NCBI RefSeq assembly: GCF_025999835.1
Contig: NZ_AP025628.1
Coordinates: 930,001-994,000 of the forward strand
Length of the DNA stretch: 64,000 bases
Source of the DNA: Caldinitratiruptor microaerophilus
GTDB taxonomy: Bacteria > Bacillota > Sulfobacillia > Symbiobacteriales > ZC4RG38
Direction of reading: 5' to 3'
The position numbers were made by a program, and so were the translations under genes. The notes below the pieces were generated by a model, which was not told where the DNA came from, made no database searches, and saw only the letters and a program-made list of their open reading frames with translations. This document shows positions 8,958-17,917 of this stretch, one piece after another; the first letter of the stretch is position 1, and each line of letters starts with the position of its first letter.

Positions 8958-9164
8958 ATGGTGGTCGCCAACATGGCCGGTGTTGTTCGCACCGTCCTGG
9001 TCAAGCCAGGCGATACGGTCGCCGCCGGACAGGACGTCATAATCCTCGAATCCATGAAGATGGAGGTTCCCGTACCGGCCGCGTCGGGCGGAGTGGTCCG
9101 CCACGTGAAGGTCCGGGAGGGTGACTTCGTCGACGAGGGGGACATCCTGGTCGAGCTGGAGTGA
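8958..9164 (+). CDS. stand-alone biotinyl carrier protein
   Basis: A 68-residue single-domain biotinyl/lipoyl protein. The biotinylation site is intact as ESMKME with Lys34 as acceptor, and the flanking strands (VKPGDTV and VREGDFVDEGD) complete the flattened barrel. It shuttles carboxybiotin to the carboxyltransferase encoded just upstream. The usual fused biotin carboxylase domain is missing. ATG 8958 is preceded by AAAAGGAGG about 13 bases away. It is the last gene of the run; a hairpin follows. Confidence 0.9.
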   Translation: MVVANMAGVVRTVLVKPGDTVAAGQDVIILESMKMEVPVPAASGGVVRHVKVREGDFVDEGDILVELE

Positions 9165-9232
9165 GTTCGAACAGCGTAACGGGCGCGACCCCCGTGACGG
9201 GGCCAGGATGCCACCCCGGTCCGGGTGCGATC

Positions 9233-9261
9233 GCCGGGGTGCCATTCGGAGGCACCCCGGC
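9233..9261 (+). terminator. terminator-like hairpin after the acyl-CoA operon
   Basis: GCCGGGGTGCC (9233-9243) and GGCACCCCGGC (9251-9261) form an 11-bp perfect stem with a 7-base loop between the biotinyl gene and gerA. No T tract follows, so it may slow or stop polymerase only weakly. Confidence 0.45.
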
Positions 9262-9324
9262 TCATCGTGCCCTGCATCGGGCCATACTAGGCCCGGCAGG
9301 CGGATCGGAGAAGGGGGTGGGCCG

Positions 9325-10905
9325 TTGCGCGACCGGGTCGCGCTGACCGGAGACCTCGATCGCGACGTCCAGGCCCTCAAGCACCTCATCCCCGCCGACG
9401 ACCTCCAGGACCGGCGCCTCGTCTTGGGGCGGGGGCGCGGGCCGGAGGCGGCGCTCCTGTACATCGAGGGGCTTGCCGACCCGCAGGTCCTCAACCGGGA
9501 CATCCTGGGCCCGCTCCTCGGCGGGCTGGCGGGCCAGAGCGAGGGTCCGGCGGGCGCGGCCGCCGGAGCCGTGACCGCGGCCGAGGCGATCGCCCGCCAG
9601 TGCACGTCCGTCTCCCGCATCCAGGCCAGCGCCGACCCGGGCCGGCTGGCCGGTGCGCTCCTGGACGGCGAGGCGGTGCTCCTGGTCGGCGGCAGCCGCA
9701 CCGGGGCGGCGCTGCAGGCCGCCGGCGGCCCGGATCGTCCGGTCGAGCCGCCGGGCGTGGAGGCGAGCCTGCGGGGCCCCCGCGACGCATTCGTCGAGAG
9801 TCTCGTGAACAACGTCGCCCTCGTCCGCCGGCGGATCCGGGACCGGTCCCTCCGAGTCCGGATCTTGCGCGTGGGCAGGCGCAGCCGCACCCGCGTGGCG
9901 CTGCTGTACCTCGGGGACGTGGCCCGGCCGGAGCTCGTCCGGGAGGTGCGGCACCGGCTGGAGACCATCGACTTCGACGGGATCCTCGACGCGCACCAGC
10001 TGGCGGAGATGCTGGGGCACGAGGGCAGATCCCCCTTCCCACGTGTGGAGAAGACGGAACGCCCGGACCGAACGGCGGCCGCCCTCTTCGAGGGTCGGGT
10101 CGCGGTGCTGGTGGACGTGTCGCCCTTCGCCCTCCTGGTCCCGGTCATCTTGCTGGATTCGTTTCAGGCGCCGGACGACTACTACACGCTCCCCGCGCTG
10201 ACGGCGTTCGTCCGCATCGTCCGTCTCCTCGGCTGGGCGGTGGTGACGTACCTGCCAGCGCTGTACGTGGCGGTGGCGCAGTACAACCCCGACTTGGTGC
10301 GCACCGAACTCACGCTGTTCATGCAGGCGGACCGCACGGGGATCCCCTTGACGCCGGTGGTCGAGGTGATCTTCCTGGAGTTCACCATGGAGATGATCCA
10401 TGAATCGCTCATCCGCCTGCCCGAAAAGGTGGGTTCGGCGGCGACGATCGTGGGCGGCCTGATCATCGGCCAGGCGGCCGTGCAGGCCCGGCTCATCTCC
10501 AGCGTGGTGGTCATCGTGGTGGCGTCCTCGGCCATCGGTTCGTTCACGTTCCCGAACGCCGAGATGGGGCTGTCGTGGCGTCTGGTGAAGTGGCTCAACA
10601 TCGGGGCGGCGGCGCTGTTCGGCCTGCACGGGCTGTTCATCGCCTCGCTTTGCCTCCTGGCCTACCTCAACAGCATCGACTCCTTCGGCGCGCCGTACCT
10701 GGCTCCGATCAGCCCGCACCTCCCGCGGGACGCCGCCCGTGACACGCTGCACCGGATGCACTGGGGGCGGCTCCGGTGGCGGGGATCGGTGTTCCGCCCG
10801 ACCGACCCGGACCGCGCGCCCCGCAGCGTTGCGCAGCAACAAGGCCTGACGCCGACCTCCGCGCCACCCGGCCGTCTCGGTCCGAAGGGGCGTGGTTCGC
10901 CGTGA
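9325..10905 (+). CDS. GerA-type spore germinant receptor A subunit
   Basis: A 526-residue membrane protein of the GerA/GerKA family, the largest subunit of nutrient germinant receptors in the spore inner membrane. The soluble N-terminal half (to about residue 250) includes DGEAVLLVGG and EASLRGPRDAFVESL. A helical membrane half follows with SPFALLVPVILLDSFQAPDDYY, VVEVIFLEFTMEMIHE and LPEKVGSAATIVGGLIIGQA, all characteristic of the family. TTG 9325 is the only in-frame start behind GGAGAAGGGGG. The stop overlaps the GerC-type start (GTGA). Expression in the forespore is expected from family knowledge. Confidence 0.9.
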   Translation: MRDRVALTGDLDRDVQALKHLIPADDLQDRRLVLGRGRGPEAALLYIEGLADPQVLNRDILGPLLGGLAGQSEGPAGAAAGAVTAAEAIARQCTSVSRIQASADPGRLAGALLDGEAVLLVGGSRTGAALQAAGGPDRPVEPPGVEASLRGPRDAFVESLVNNVALVRRRIRDRSLRVRILRVGRRSRTRVALLYLGDVARPELVREVRHRLETIDFDGILDAHQLAEMLGHEGRSPFPRVEKTERPDRTAAALFEGRVAVLVDVSPFALLVPVILLDSFQAPDDYYTLPALTAFVRIVRLLGWAVVTYLPALYVAVAQYNPDLVRTELTLFMQADRTGIPLTPVVEVIFLEFTMEMIHESLIRLPEKVGSAATIVGGLIIGQAAVQARLISSVVVIVVASSAIGSFTFPNAEMGLSWRLVKWLNIGAAALFGLHGLFIASLCLLAYLNSIDSFGAPYLAPISPHLPRDAARDTLHRMHWGRLRWRGSVFRPTDPDRAPRSVAQQQGLTPTSAPPGRLGPKGRGSP

Positions 10906-12047
10906 ACTGCCGCCTACAGGGGTGCCTGCGCCGCGTGGCCCTGGCCGGCGCGCTCGCCGTGTCGAGCGCCGGGTGCTGGGACCTGCGGACGCTCGACCAG
11001 CGGGCCTTCGCCCTGCTCATGGCAATCGACCGCCAGGAGGGACAGTGGCAACTCACGGCGCAGATCGCCGTACCGGGCGGACAGGACCGGGGAGGCGGCG
11101 CCGAGGGCACGCCCGCGGCCATCGAGCTCGTGTCCGGCAGGGGAAACTCGCTCCGGGAAGCGCTGGACGACCTCCGCAGCCGCCTGCACCGGGAACTGGA
11201 CACGAGTCACATGGACACGGTGGTCATCGGCGAGGCGGCCGCGCGGGAGGGGCTCGACCGGCTCCTCTTCCTGAGCCGGTCGCTGCGCGTGCCCGTGGTG
11301 GCGTCCGTGGCCGTCAGCCGGGGCCCGGCCGCCGAGGTGACCCGGGCGCGCAGCCCGGCCCTCAACCTGCCGGCGCTCTTCACCGCCCGGGCCTTCACGG
11401 GCTCGTTCACGCGGCACCCCGGGGTCATCCCGGTACCCGTCTGGATGCTGTTCAACCGCCTCCTTCCGTCGCCGTTCCAGGACCCGTACGCCCCGGGCCT
11501 GGTCTCCCGCGAGGGGCAGATCGACTTCGCCGGGGTCGCCCTCTTCTCGGGCCCCCGCATGGTCGGGTGGCTGGACGGGCACGATGCGGCGACCCTCGGG
11601 GTGATCCGGGCGCGCCGGGTGGTCGGTTCGGTGAGTGCCGACGTGCCGGCACAGGATGGGCAGCCCGGCGGCCGCACCGTCCTGCGGGTGGTCACCGGCC
11701 GCATCCGGTACTCGGCCGACCTTCGGGACGGGCGACCGGTATTGCGCCTGAACGCGTCCTTCCACGGCGACCTCGATGAGGCGCCGCCGGGACTTCTTCG
11801 GGACGCTCAAGGGCAGGCGCGGGTCGAGCAGGCCCTGGCGCGCGAGTCCGAGGCGCGCCTGGAGAGCCTGCTCCACCGGCTGCAAGAGATCGGCAGCGAT
11901 CCGATCGGGTTCGGGGAAGACTTCCGGGTACGGTGGCCCGACTCCCCGTTCGTGCGGGACAAGGCGTCCTGGCAGGCCGCCTACCGGCAGGCGGAAGTCG
12001 AGGCGCGGGTCGACATCTCGATCACCAGCTCGGGTCACCGGGAGTGA
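10902..12047 (+). CDS. Ger(x)C-family germinant receptor lipoprotein
   Basis: A 381-residue GerC-type lipoprotein. The N-terminus has a basic region, a short hydrophobic stretch and a lipobox SSAGC, so Cys25 should be acylated and the protein anchored to the outer face of the spore inner membrane. The family's CWDLRTLDQRAFALLMAID opening, the ALDDLRSRLHRELDTSHMDTVVIGE strand-helix unit (in two parts) and a C-terminal domain are present. GTG 10902 overlaps the gerA stop; a start further upstream would place extra residues before the signal. Confidence 0.88.
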   Translation: MNCRLQGCLRRVALAGALAVSSAGCWDLRTLDQRAFALLMAIDRQEGQWQLTAQIAVPGGQDRGGGAEGTPAAIELVSGRGNSLREALDDLRSRLHRELDTSHMDTVVIGEAAAREGLDRLLFLSRSLRVPVVASVAVSRGPAAEVTRARSPALNLPALFTARAFTGSFTRHPGVIPVPVWMLFNRLLPSPFQDPYAPGLVSREGQIDFAGVALFSGPRMVGWLDGHDAATLGVIRARRVVGSVSADVPAQDGQPGGRTVLRVVTGRIRYSADLRDGRPVLRLNASFHGDLDEAPPGLLRDAQGQARVEQALARESEARLESLLHRLQEIGSDPIGFGEDFRVRWPDSPFVRDKASWQAAYRQAEVEARVDISITSSGHRE

Positions 12048-12053
12048 GAGGGG

Positions 12054-13196
12054 GTGGCCGCGCTGGCAAGCGCCGGGATGGGCCCGGGGAGCCGGGCTCG
12101 GATCGCCTCCGGGGAGTTCGTGGCCCTGGTGGCGCTGGGAACGCTCTGAGGTTCGATCTTCCTCCTGCCCGGGCTGGCCGTCGAGGCGGGAGGACGCGCG
12201 GCCTGGATGGTCGCCGTGCTGGCCGGCGTGACCGCCTGGCTGGCGGGGCTGGTGGTGGCCGGCCTCAGCCGGCGCTTCGCCCCCGTCAGCGTGTTCCGCT
12301 ACGCCGGCGTGCTGGTCGGGCCCTGGCTCGGGAAAGCCCTCGGCGGCGCCATCGTGCTCACGGCGTTGGTGAACGCGCCCGTGGACCTGCGCGTGGCGGT
12401 GCAGGCGCTGTTCGGCGTGTTCTACCAGCAAACGCCGCCGTGGGTCGTTGTCATCATCTCGGCCGTTGGCGCCCTCGCCCTCGTGTGGTGGGGCCCGGTG
12501 CGGCTGGCCCGGCTGCAGCCGCTCCTGCTCGGGATCGTCGGGGCGGTGACGATGCTGCAGGTGCCGTTCCTGTGGCAGCGCAGCGAGTGGCGGCTGCTCC
12601 TCCCCGTTCGGTTTGAGGACGTGGCCGTCGGGAGCCGGGCGTTCCTGGCGGCGCTCGGCACCTTCCGGCTTCCCCTCATGCTGGCCTGGGTGGTGGCGCT
12701 CCTGGAAGAACCGCACCGGGCGCTGGAGCTCTACACGAAGGGGTTCTGGCTGGGGTGGCTCCTCGTGTTCCCCATGGTGGCGTTCCCGGTCGCCATCTTC
12801 GGTCCGGAAGGGGCACGTGAACTGAACAACCCCTTTCCCTACGTGCTATCGATCATCCGCCTGCCCAACTTCCCGGTGGAGAAGGTCGACTACCTGGCGC
12901 GGCTTACCTACAGTCTCACCGCGCTCGTGGTGGTGGCGCTCTTCTACCACATGGTCGCCGCAGGTGTGGGAGAGCTGACGCGGACGCGGCGGGACCGGCC
13001 GGTTCTGGCCCTGGCGGCCGCCGCGTCGGTACTTCTCACGGTGTGGATGCTGCCGGACGAGCCCGGGGAGCGCCTCAGCCGGGCCGTCCTGGTCGCGACG
13101 CTTGCCCTGGAGACCGGGTTCGTCGTTCTCTGGGCGCTGGGCCGGCTGCGCCGCCCCTCCCCGGCGACCCTCCGCCGATCGACGGACGGGGGGTAG
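12054..13196 (+). pseudogene. GerAB-type germinant receptor transporter-like subunit with in-frame TGA
   Basis: A GerB/spore-permease-like gene of the APC superfamily, normally a ten-helix subunit in the germinant receptor. Reading from GTG 12054 (GGAGTGAG at 12041-12048 upstream) gives a family-like first helix, RIASGEFVALVALGTL, then TGA at 12147-12149, then the uninterrupted continuation GSIFLLPGLAVEAGG. All remaining helices follow with no further stop. The family usually has a glycine or serine there, so a single GGA-to-TGA change is the simplest explanation. Restart at ATG 12207 would lack helix 1. An 11-base gap and a 9-bp hairpin follow the TGA; recoding is possible but unproven. Confidence 0.75.
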
Positions 13197-13323
13197 GCGG
13201 GTCGTCCAGAACCCGGGTGCCGCGGGGCCGGTACGCGTCCAACCGGGAATCTTGCGTCTCGCAGGGGCCGCGGGTACGCTGGAACCGGGCGGGGGGTCGT
13301 GCACGTACGGGGAGGAGGCCGGT

Positions 13324-13656
13324 GTGGTGGGCCCATCGGGCAAGACCGTCCTGGTCACCGGGTACGCGAAGGCCCCGCAGGGCACGTCGATGTACGAACA
13401 GTACAAGTACGCGGGGATCGTGCTGGAGGTCGAGACGGCGACGCACCGCGTGGTGGACGTCGAGTTCACCTTCGTGACGCAGCTGGCTCGGGACTTCGTG
13501 CGCCGTCTCATCGTGGGGTACTCCCTCCTGGATGAGGTCGACGAGATCGTCGCCGTGCTGAACGAACGGTACCTGGCCCCTTCACGGGAGGCGGTCGTGG
13601 TCGCGCTGCGGGCGGCCGCGCAGCGGTATCAGGAGCACGTCAAGTCCCGCAGGTGA
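13324..13656 (+). CDS. DUF3870-domain protein
   Basis: A 110-residue protein of the DUF3870 family, small proteins of unknown function found in Firmicutes and related bacteria. Family landmarks are VTGYAKAPQGT near the start, the YAGIVLEVE strand, VVDVEFTFVTQLARDFVRRLIVG and a C-terminal NERYLAPSREAVVVALRAA helix. GTG 13324 is chosen because GGAGGAGG lies at 13311-13318. It sits just after the germination genes and before CoA-transferase genes. Whether it belongs to either functionally is unclear. Confidence 0.8.
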   Translation: MVGPSGKTVLVTGYAKAPQGTSMYEQYKYAGIVLEVETATHRVVDVEFTFVTQLARDFVRRLIVGYSLLDEVDEIVAVLNERYLAPSREAVVVALRAAAQRYQEHVKSRR

Positions 13657-13992
13657 GCGATCGTCTCAGGGTAACGAATCGATCTTCTTCGAGTGACCTG
13701 TGCGCGAAGGGAGGAATCCACGTTCTTCCCGTCGTAATGTGCATGTAACAAACGACAGCCAAGACGGGGCGGAGCCCTCCGGCCGCCGGGTGGCGGCGGG
13801 GGGTCCGCCACCGGGGCAACGGGTGGTTCACCTGTGCCGGGGGGATCACCTCCCTCCGGGGAAGCAGGCGAGACCTAGCCCCTGGTGTGTTCCCTGCCTC
13901 GACAGGCGCTCGGCCGCGGCGGTGGGGGACCCCTGGGTGCTAGGTTTTTGTTATCGATCGAGCCCGGTCGCGGAGGGTTGTGGTCGGGATTG
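13657..13992. other. non-coding leader region before the CoA-transferase genes
   Basis: No gene seen. The stretch includes ATCACCTCCCTCC (about 13847-13859), complementary to ribosome-binding sites, and the long hairpin described separately. No convincing promoter could be picked. Confidence 0.4.
13873..13949 (+). terminator. attenuator-like hairpin with T tract
   Basis: ACCTAGC plus CCC (13873-13882) can pair with GGG (13935-13937) and GCTAGGT (13939-13945), leaving one bulged T. TTTTT follows at 13945-13949. The loop is long and holds a small GCCT/AGGC hairpin. It ends about 40 bases before the CoA-transferase start, so it could act as a transcription attenuator. It could instead be a read-through stop for the upstream gene. 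Confidence 0.4.
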
Positions 13993-14679
13993 GTGCACTC
14001 GTCGAAGCTGCGGACGGCCGCGGAGGCCGTGTCCGCCGTCCGTGACGGGGACACGGTCATGGTCGGGGGCTTCGGGTTGGTCGGGGCTCCCCTGACCCTC
14101 ATCGACGCACTGGCTGCCTCAACGGCGAAGGACCTGACGGTCATCAGCAACAACGTGGGGGAGCCCGGGCGGGGCCTGGGTGTGCTGCTGCGCCAGCGGC
14201 GCATCCGCCGGGCGATCGGCTCGTTCTTCACCAGCAACCCGGAGGTGGCCGAGGCGGCCGGCCGGGGCGAGCTGGAGGTCGAGCTGCTGCCCCAGGGGAC
14301 GCTGGCCGAGGCCATCCGGGCTGGCGGCGCAGGTATCGCCGGGTTCTACACCCCCACCGGGGCGGGTACGGAGCTGGCGAGGGGTCGGGAGACCCGGCGG
14401 ATCGGCGACCGGGAGTACGTGTTCCAGCCGGCCCTCACGGCGGACGTGGCCCTCATCCGGGCGCACGTGGCCGACGAGTACGGCAACCTCGTGTACTACA
14501 AGACGGCCCGGAACTTCAACCCGATCATGGCCACGGCGGCCCGCCACGTCATCGCGGAGGTCGACGAGGTCGTGCCGGCGGGTCAGCTGGACCCCGAGCG
14601 GATCGTCACCCCGCACCTCTACGTCGACGTCCTCGTGATCGCCACTCACAAGCTCGAGGGGGTGCCACGGGGTGTCTGA
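13993..14679 (+). CDS. CoA-transferase subunit A (3-oxoacid type)
   Basis: A 228-residue alpha subunit of a family I CoA-transferase, which moves CoA between a dicarboxyl-CoA or acyl-CoA and a 3-oxo acid. The glycine-rich phosphate/CoA loop reads [38 protein letters not shown] and [24 protein letters not shown] (in sections) are standard for the subunit. Start is GTG 13993 or the adjacent TTG 13990, behind GGAGGG at 13972-13977. The stop overlaps subunit B by 8 bases. Confidence 0.88.
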   Translation: MHSSKLRTAAEAVSAVRDGDTVMVGGFGLVGAPLTLIDALAASTAKDLTVISNNVGEPGRGLGVLLRQRRIRRAIGSFFTSNPEVAEAAGRGELEVELLPQGTLAEAIRAGGAGIAGFYTPTGAGTELARGRETRRIGDREYVFQPALTADVALIRAHVADEYGNLVYYKTARNFNPIMATAARHVIAEVDEVVPAGQLDPERIVTPHLYVDVLVIATHKLEGVPRGV

Positions 14680-15349
14680 GGACGTGCGCTGGCGCATCGC
14701 CCGGCGGGCCGCTCTGGAACTGCGCCCCGGGGACGTGGTGAACCTGGGGGTCGGAATCCCGACCCTCGTGGCCGACTGCCTGCCCCCCGGCCTGACCGTC
14801 TTCCTCCACACGGAGAACGGGATGCTGGGGGTGGGCCCGTCGCCGGCGCCGGGCTCGGAGGATCCCTACCTCATCAACGCCGGCAAGCAGCCCGTGACGG
14901 AGTTGCCGGGCGCCTCCTACTTCCACAGCGCGGACTCGTTCGCCATGATCCGCGGCGGCCACATCGACGTGGCCATCCTGGGCGCGCTGCAGGTGGACGA
15001 GCGGGGGCGCGTCGCGAACTGGGCCGTTCCGGGCCGGTCGGTGCTTGGCGTGGGCGGGGCGATGGATCTGTTGACCGGCGCGCGGCGGGTCATCGTGACC
15101 ATGACCCACACCGGGCCCGGAGGGGAGCCCAAGCTGGTCCCCGAGTGCACCTATCCCATCACCTCCGTGCGCCCCGTGGACGTGGTGGTCACCGACCTCG
15201 CGGTTTTCCGCTGGGTCAACCGGGAGGGCCTGGTGCTCACCGAGGTCGCTCCGGGCGTCACGGTCGACGACGTGCGGGCCCGCACGGCCGCCCGGTTTCG
15301 CGTTGCCCAGGAGATCCAACCCTGGCAGGAGGTGCCCGGCGTTGCGTGA
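14672..15349 (+). CDS. CoA-transferase subunit B (3-oxoacid type)
   Basis: A 225-residue beta subunit partnered with the preceding gene. The catalytic glutamate that forms the covalent CoA thioester is in [11 protein letters not shown] (Glu48). The [12 protein letters not shown] and [19 protein letters not shown] segments are typical. With subunit A and the following thiolase it would activate and cleave a 3-oxo acid such as acetoacetate or 3-oxoadipate. The exact substrate is not determinable from sequence. It ends in an overlap with the thiolase start. Confidence 0.9.
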   Translation: MSEDVRWRIARRAALELRPGDVVNLGVGIPTLVADCLPPGLTVFLHTENGMLGVGPSPAPGSEDPYLINAGKQPVTELPGASYFHSADSFAMIRGGHIDVAILGALQVDERGRVANWAVPGRSVLGVGGAMDLLTGARRVIVTMTHTGPGGEPKLVPECTYPITSVRPVDVVVTDLAVFRWVNREGLVLTEVAPGVTVDDVRARTAARFRVAQEIQPWQEVPGVA

Positions 15350-16535
15350 GGTGGTGATCGTCTCGGCTGTCCGCACCGCCGTGGGGCGGCTCGGAGGCGT
15401 GTTCAAGGACGTGCCTCCGGAGGTGCTGGCCGCCCGCGTCATCACTGCCGCCCTGGAGCGGGCCGGCGTGCCGGGGGAGATGGTCGAGGAGGTGATCATG
15501 GGCCAGGCCAAGCAGACCCAGGATGCGGCCAACCTGGCCCGGGTGGCGGCGCTGAAGGCGGGCCTGCCGGTTGAAGTGCCGGCCTACACCGTGAACCGGC
15601 AGTGCGGCTCCGGCATGCAGGCGGTCCACAACGCCGCGCAGGCCATCGCCTGCGGGCTCATCGACGTTGCCGTCGCGGGCGGGGTCGAGAGCATGAGCAC
15701 TGCCCCCTTCTACCTGCGCGGGGCGCGCTTCGGCCTTGGCTCGGGCAACGCGGTGCTGGCGGACCCCAACACGGAGAGCCAGCCCGGGTCGCAGCCCCAG
15801 GAGACGTACGGCCGGCTGACCATGGGGATGACGGCAGAGATCCTCGCCGAGCGGTACGGCATCTCCCGGGAGGAGCAGGACCGCTTCGCGCTGGCCAGCC
15901 ATGAGAAGGCGCTGGCGGCCATCGCCGCCGGGGCCTTCAAGGACGAGATCGTCCCGGTTCCGGTGACCGCCGGCAAGGGCGAGACCGTCCTGGTGGACAC
16001 CGACGAGCATCCCCGGCAGACGAGCCTGGATGCCCTCGCCCGCCTCAAGCCGGCGTTCAAGCCCGACGGCACGGTCACCGCCGGCAACGCGTCGGGGCGG
16101 AACGACGGCGCCAGCGCGATGGTCGTGATGTCCGCCCAGCGGGCGAGGGAACTGGGGCTGCGGCCGCTCGCCTACATCCGCGGACAGGCCGTGGCGGGGG
16201 TGTCGCCCGAGGTGATGGGCCTGGGCCCGGTCCCGGCCACCCGGAAGGTACTCGAGCGGACGGGGCTGCGGCTCGACCAGATGGACCTGGTCGAGATCAA
16301 CGAGGCCTTTGCCGCCCAGACGCTGGCCGTCCTGCGCGAACTCCCGGTCGACCCTGCCCGGCTCAACGTGCGCGGCGGGGCGATCGCCCTGGGCCACCCG
16401 ATCGGGAATTCGGGGGCCCGCATCCTGGTTACGCTCGTTCACGCCCTGCGCCAGACCGGCGGGCGTTACGGCCTGGCCACGCTGTGCATCGCCGGGGGCC
16501 AGGGCATCGCCACCGTCGTCGAGGCAGCGGGCTGA
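15342..16535 (+). CDS. thiolase (acetyl-CoA acetyltransferase family)
   Basis: A 397-residue thiolase that cleaves or forms 3-oxoacyl-CoA. The acyl-accepting cysteine is Cys88 in [26 protein letters not shown], the active-site histidine in [13 protein letters not shown] and the second cysteine in LCIAGGQG are all intact. TTG 15342 has an ideal AGGAGGTG at 15327-15334 and overlaps the CoA-transferase B stop. The order CoA-transferase A/B then thiolase is a common 3-oxoacid degradation unit. Confidence 0.93.
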   Translation: MREVVIVSAVRTAVGRLGGVFKDVPPEVLAARVITAALERAGVPGEMVEEVIMGQAKQTQDAANLARVAALKAGLPVEVPAYTVNRQCGSGMQAVHNAAQAIACGLIDVAVAGGVESMSTAPFYLRGARFGLGSGNAVLADPNTESQPGSQPQETYGRLTMGMTAEILAERYGISREEQDRFALASHEKALAAIAAGAFKDEIVPVPVTAGKGETVLVDTDEHPRQTSLDALARLKPAFKPDGTVTAGNASGRNDGASAMVVMSAQRARELGLRPLAYIRGQAVAGVSPEVMGLGPVPATRKVLERTGLRLDQMDLVEINEAFAAQTLAVLRELPVDPARLNVRGGAIALGHPIGNSGARILVTLVHALRQTGGRYGLATLCIAGGQGIATVVEAAG

Positions 16536-16589
16536 TTCCTGGATTCACCGCAGGATCATCGCAGTCCAATCAGGGAGGGGCATAGCACG

Positions 16590-17825
16590 ATGCATGGTCT
16601 GAGCAAGGGGCGTGGGTTTTGGGGTGGCCGTTCTTCTCGCCGGGTCCTGCTGGCCGCCGCGCTCTCGGTCGCGCTGCTGGCTGCCGGCTGCGGCGGTGGT
16701 GGGGGCGCCGGGACGGCGGGGTCCGGTCAGAAAGCGCCGGCCGGAGGGGGTTCCGCCTCCGCCGAGGTGACGTACCCGTCCGAGGTGACCATCGGGGCCC
16801 TGGTTCCGCTCACGGGCACGGGGGCCTCGTACGGTGTGCTCGACTCGAACGGCGCCAACCTGGCCGTGGAGCAGCTCAACGCCAAAGGCGGCGTGAAGGG
16901 GATCAAGATCAAGATCGAGTACGAGGACCACCAGGCCAAGCCGCAGGTGGCGATCACGGGCTTCAACCGGCTCGTCGACGTGCACAAGGTGCCGTACGTT
17001 CTGTCCAGCTACTCCAGCGTCACGCTGGCGGTCGCGCCCCTCGCCGACGAAAAGAAGGTTGTCGTGATGAACGGTGGTGGCCAGAGCGATAACCTCGCCG
17101 GCGCGGCGAAGTACTTGTTCAACGACATCCCGCTGGTGGGCTTCGAGGCCCGGTCGCTGGCCCAGTACCTGGTCAAGGAGCGCGGCGTCAAGACGGCGGC
17201 GATCATCTTTGCCAACGACGACGGGGGCCGCTCGAGCCTCAAGGCGTTCAAGGAAGCGTTCACCCAGGCCGGCGGCACGATCGTTGCCGAGGAGGCCAGC
17301 GAGCTCGGCGGCAGCGATTTCCGGCCGCAGCTGGCGAAGATCAAGTCCAAGAACGCGGACGTCATGTTCATCGCCACGTACGGGCGGGACACGGCCGTCA
17401 TCATCAAGCAGGCGCGGGAGGTCGGGGTCCCTGGGGTCTACGCCAACACGTCCTGGTCCGTGATCCCCGACGTGTTCAAGCTGCCGGAGGCAGAGGGGCT
17501 CCTGTTCACGGCCCTGCACTTCACCCCGGAGGCGGGGTTTGCTGAGGCGTACAAGGCCAAGTATGGCGAGGACCCGGCTCTCTACTCCCTCACGTTCTAT
17601 GACGGCGTCATGATCTTCGCCAAGGCCCTGGAGTGGGTGGTGGACCACAAGTTGCCGCTCAACGGCGAGAGCATCTACAAGGCCATCAAGGAGATCCGTA
17701 CCTTCCCCGGCGGCGCTGGCCCGGTGACCTTTGCCGACGACGGCACCAGCACGAAGGACGTGGCCATCCGTGTGCTCAAGAACGGGAAGGGTGAGGATGT
17801 GAAGATCCTCAAGGCGGGTCAGTAG
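16590..17825 (+). CDS. branched-chain-amino-acid-type ABC transporter substrate-binding lipoprotein
   Basis: A 411-residue LivK-family binding protein. The N-terminus has an Arg-rich start, a hydrophobic core and the lipobox LAAGC, making Cys34 the lipid anchor, followed by a Gly-rich linker. The mature part starts with the family strand VTIGALVPLTGTGASYG and has two periplasmic-binding lobes. Beyond branched amino acids, these proteins bind amides, aromatic acids and other small carboxylates. The catabolic neighbours suggest a carboxylate here. ATG 16590 follows GGGAGGGG. Confidence 0.9.
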   Translation: MHGLSKGRGFWGGRSSRRVLLAAALSVALLAAGCGGGGGAGTAGSGQKAPAGGGSASAEVTYPSEVTIGALVPLTGTGASYGVLDSNGANLAVEQLNAKGGVKGIKIKIEYEDHQAKPQVAITGFNRLVDVHKVPYVLSSYSSVTLAVAPLADEKKVVVMNGGGQSDNLAGAAKYLFNDIPLVGFEARSLAQYLVKERGVKTAAIIFANDDGGRSSLKAFKEAFTQAGGTIVAEEASELGGSDFRPQLAKIKSKNADVMFIATYGRDTAVIIKQAREVGVPGVYANTSWSVIPDVFKLPEAEGLLFTALHFTPEAGFAEAYKAKYGEDPALYSLTFYDGVMIFAKALEWVVDHKLPLNGESIYKAIKEIRTFPGGAGPVTFADDGTSTKDVAIRVLKNGKGEDVKILKAGQ

Positions 17826-17917
17826 CAGTGCCCGGGGTCCTGGGCGGCGGGTACGCCGGGTGCGCCCCGTCGCCCGGGGCCATCCCAGCTGCGTGACGCC
17901 CATCGGGGGTAGGAAAT

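Noticed and set aside
7205-9277. 690-residue minus-strand open frame opposite the carboxyltransferase
   Set aside because: His/Arg/Asp/Gly-rich antisense shadow of a clear gene; an effect of very high GC.
10914-12716. 600-residue minus-strand open frame opposite gerC and gerB
   Set aside because: Low-complexity antisense shadow with no ribosome site; the plus strand encodes recognisable germination proteins.
13847-13859. resemblance to the 3' end of 16S rRNA (ATCACCTCC)
   Set aside because: No other rRNA sequence around it; only the anti-ribosome-site complementarity is meaningful.
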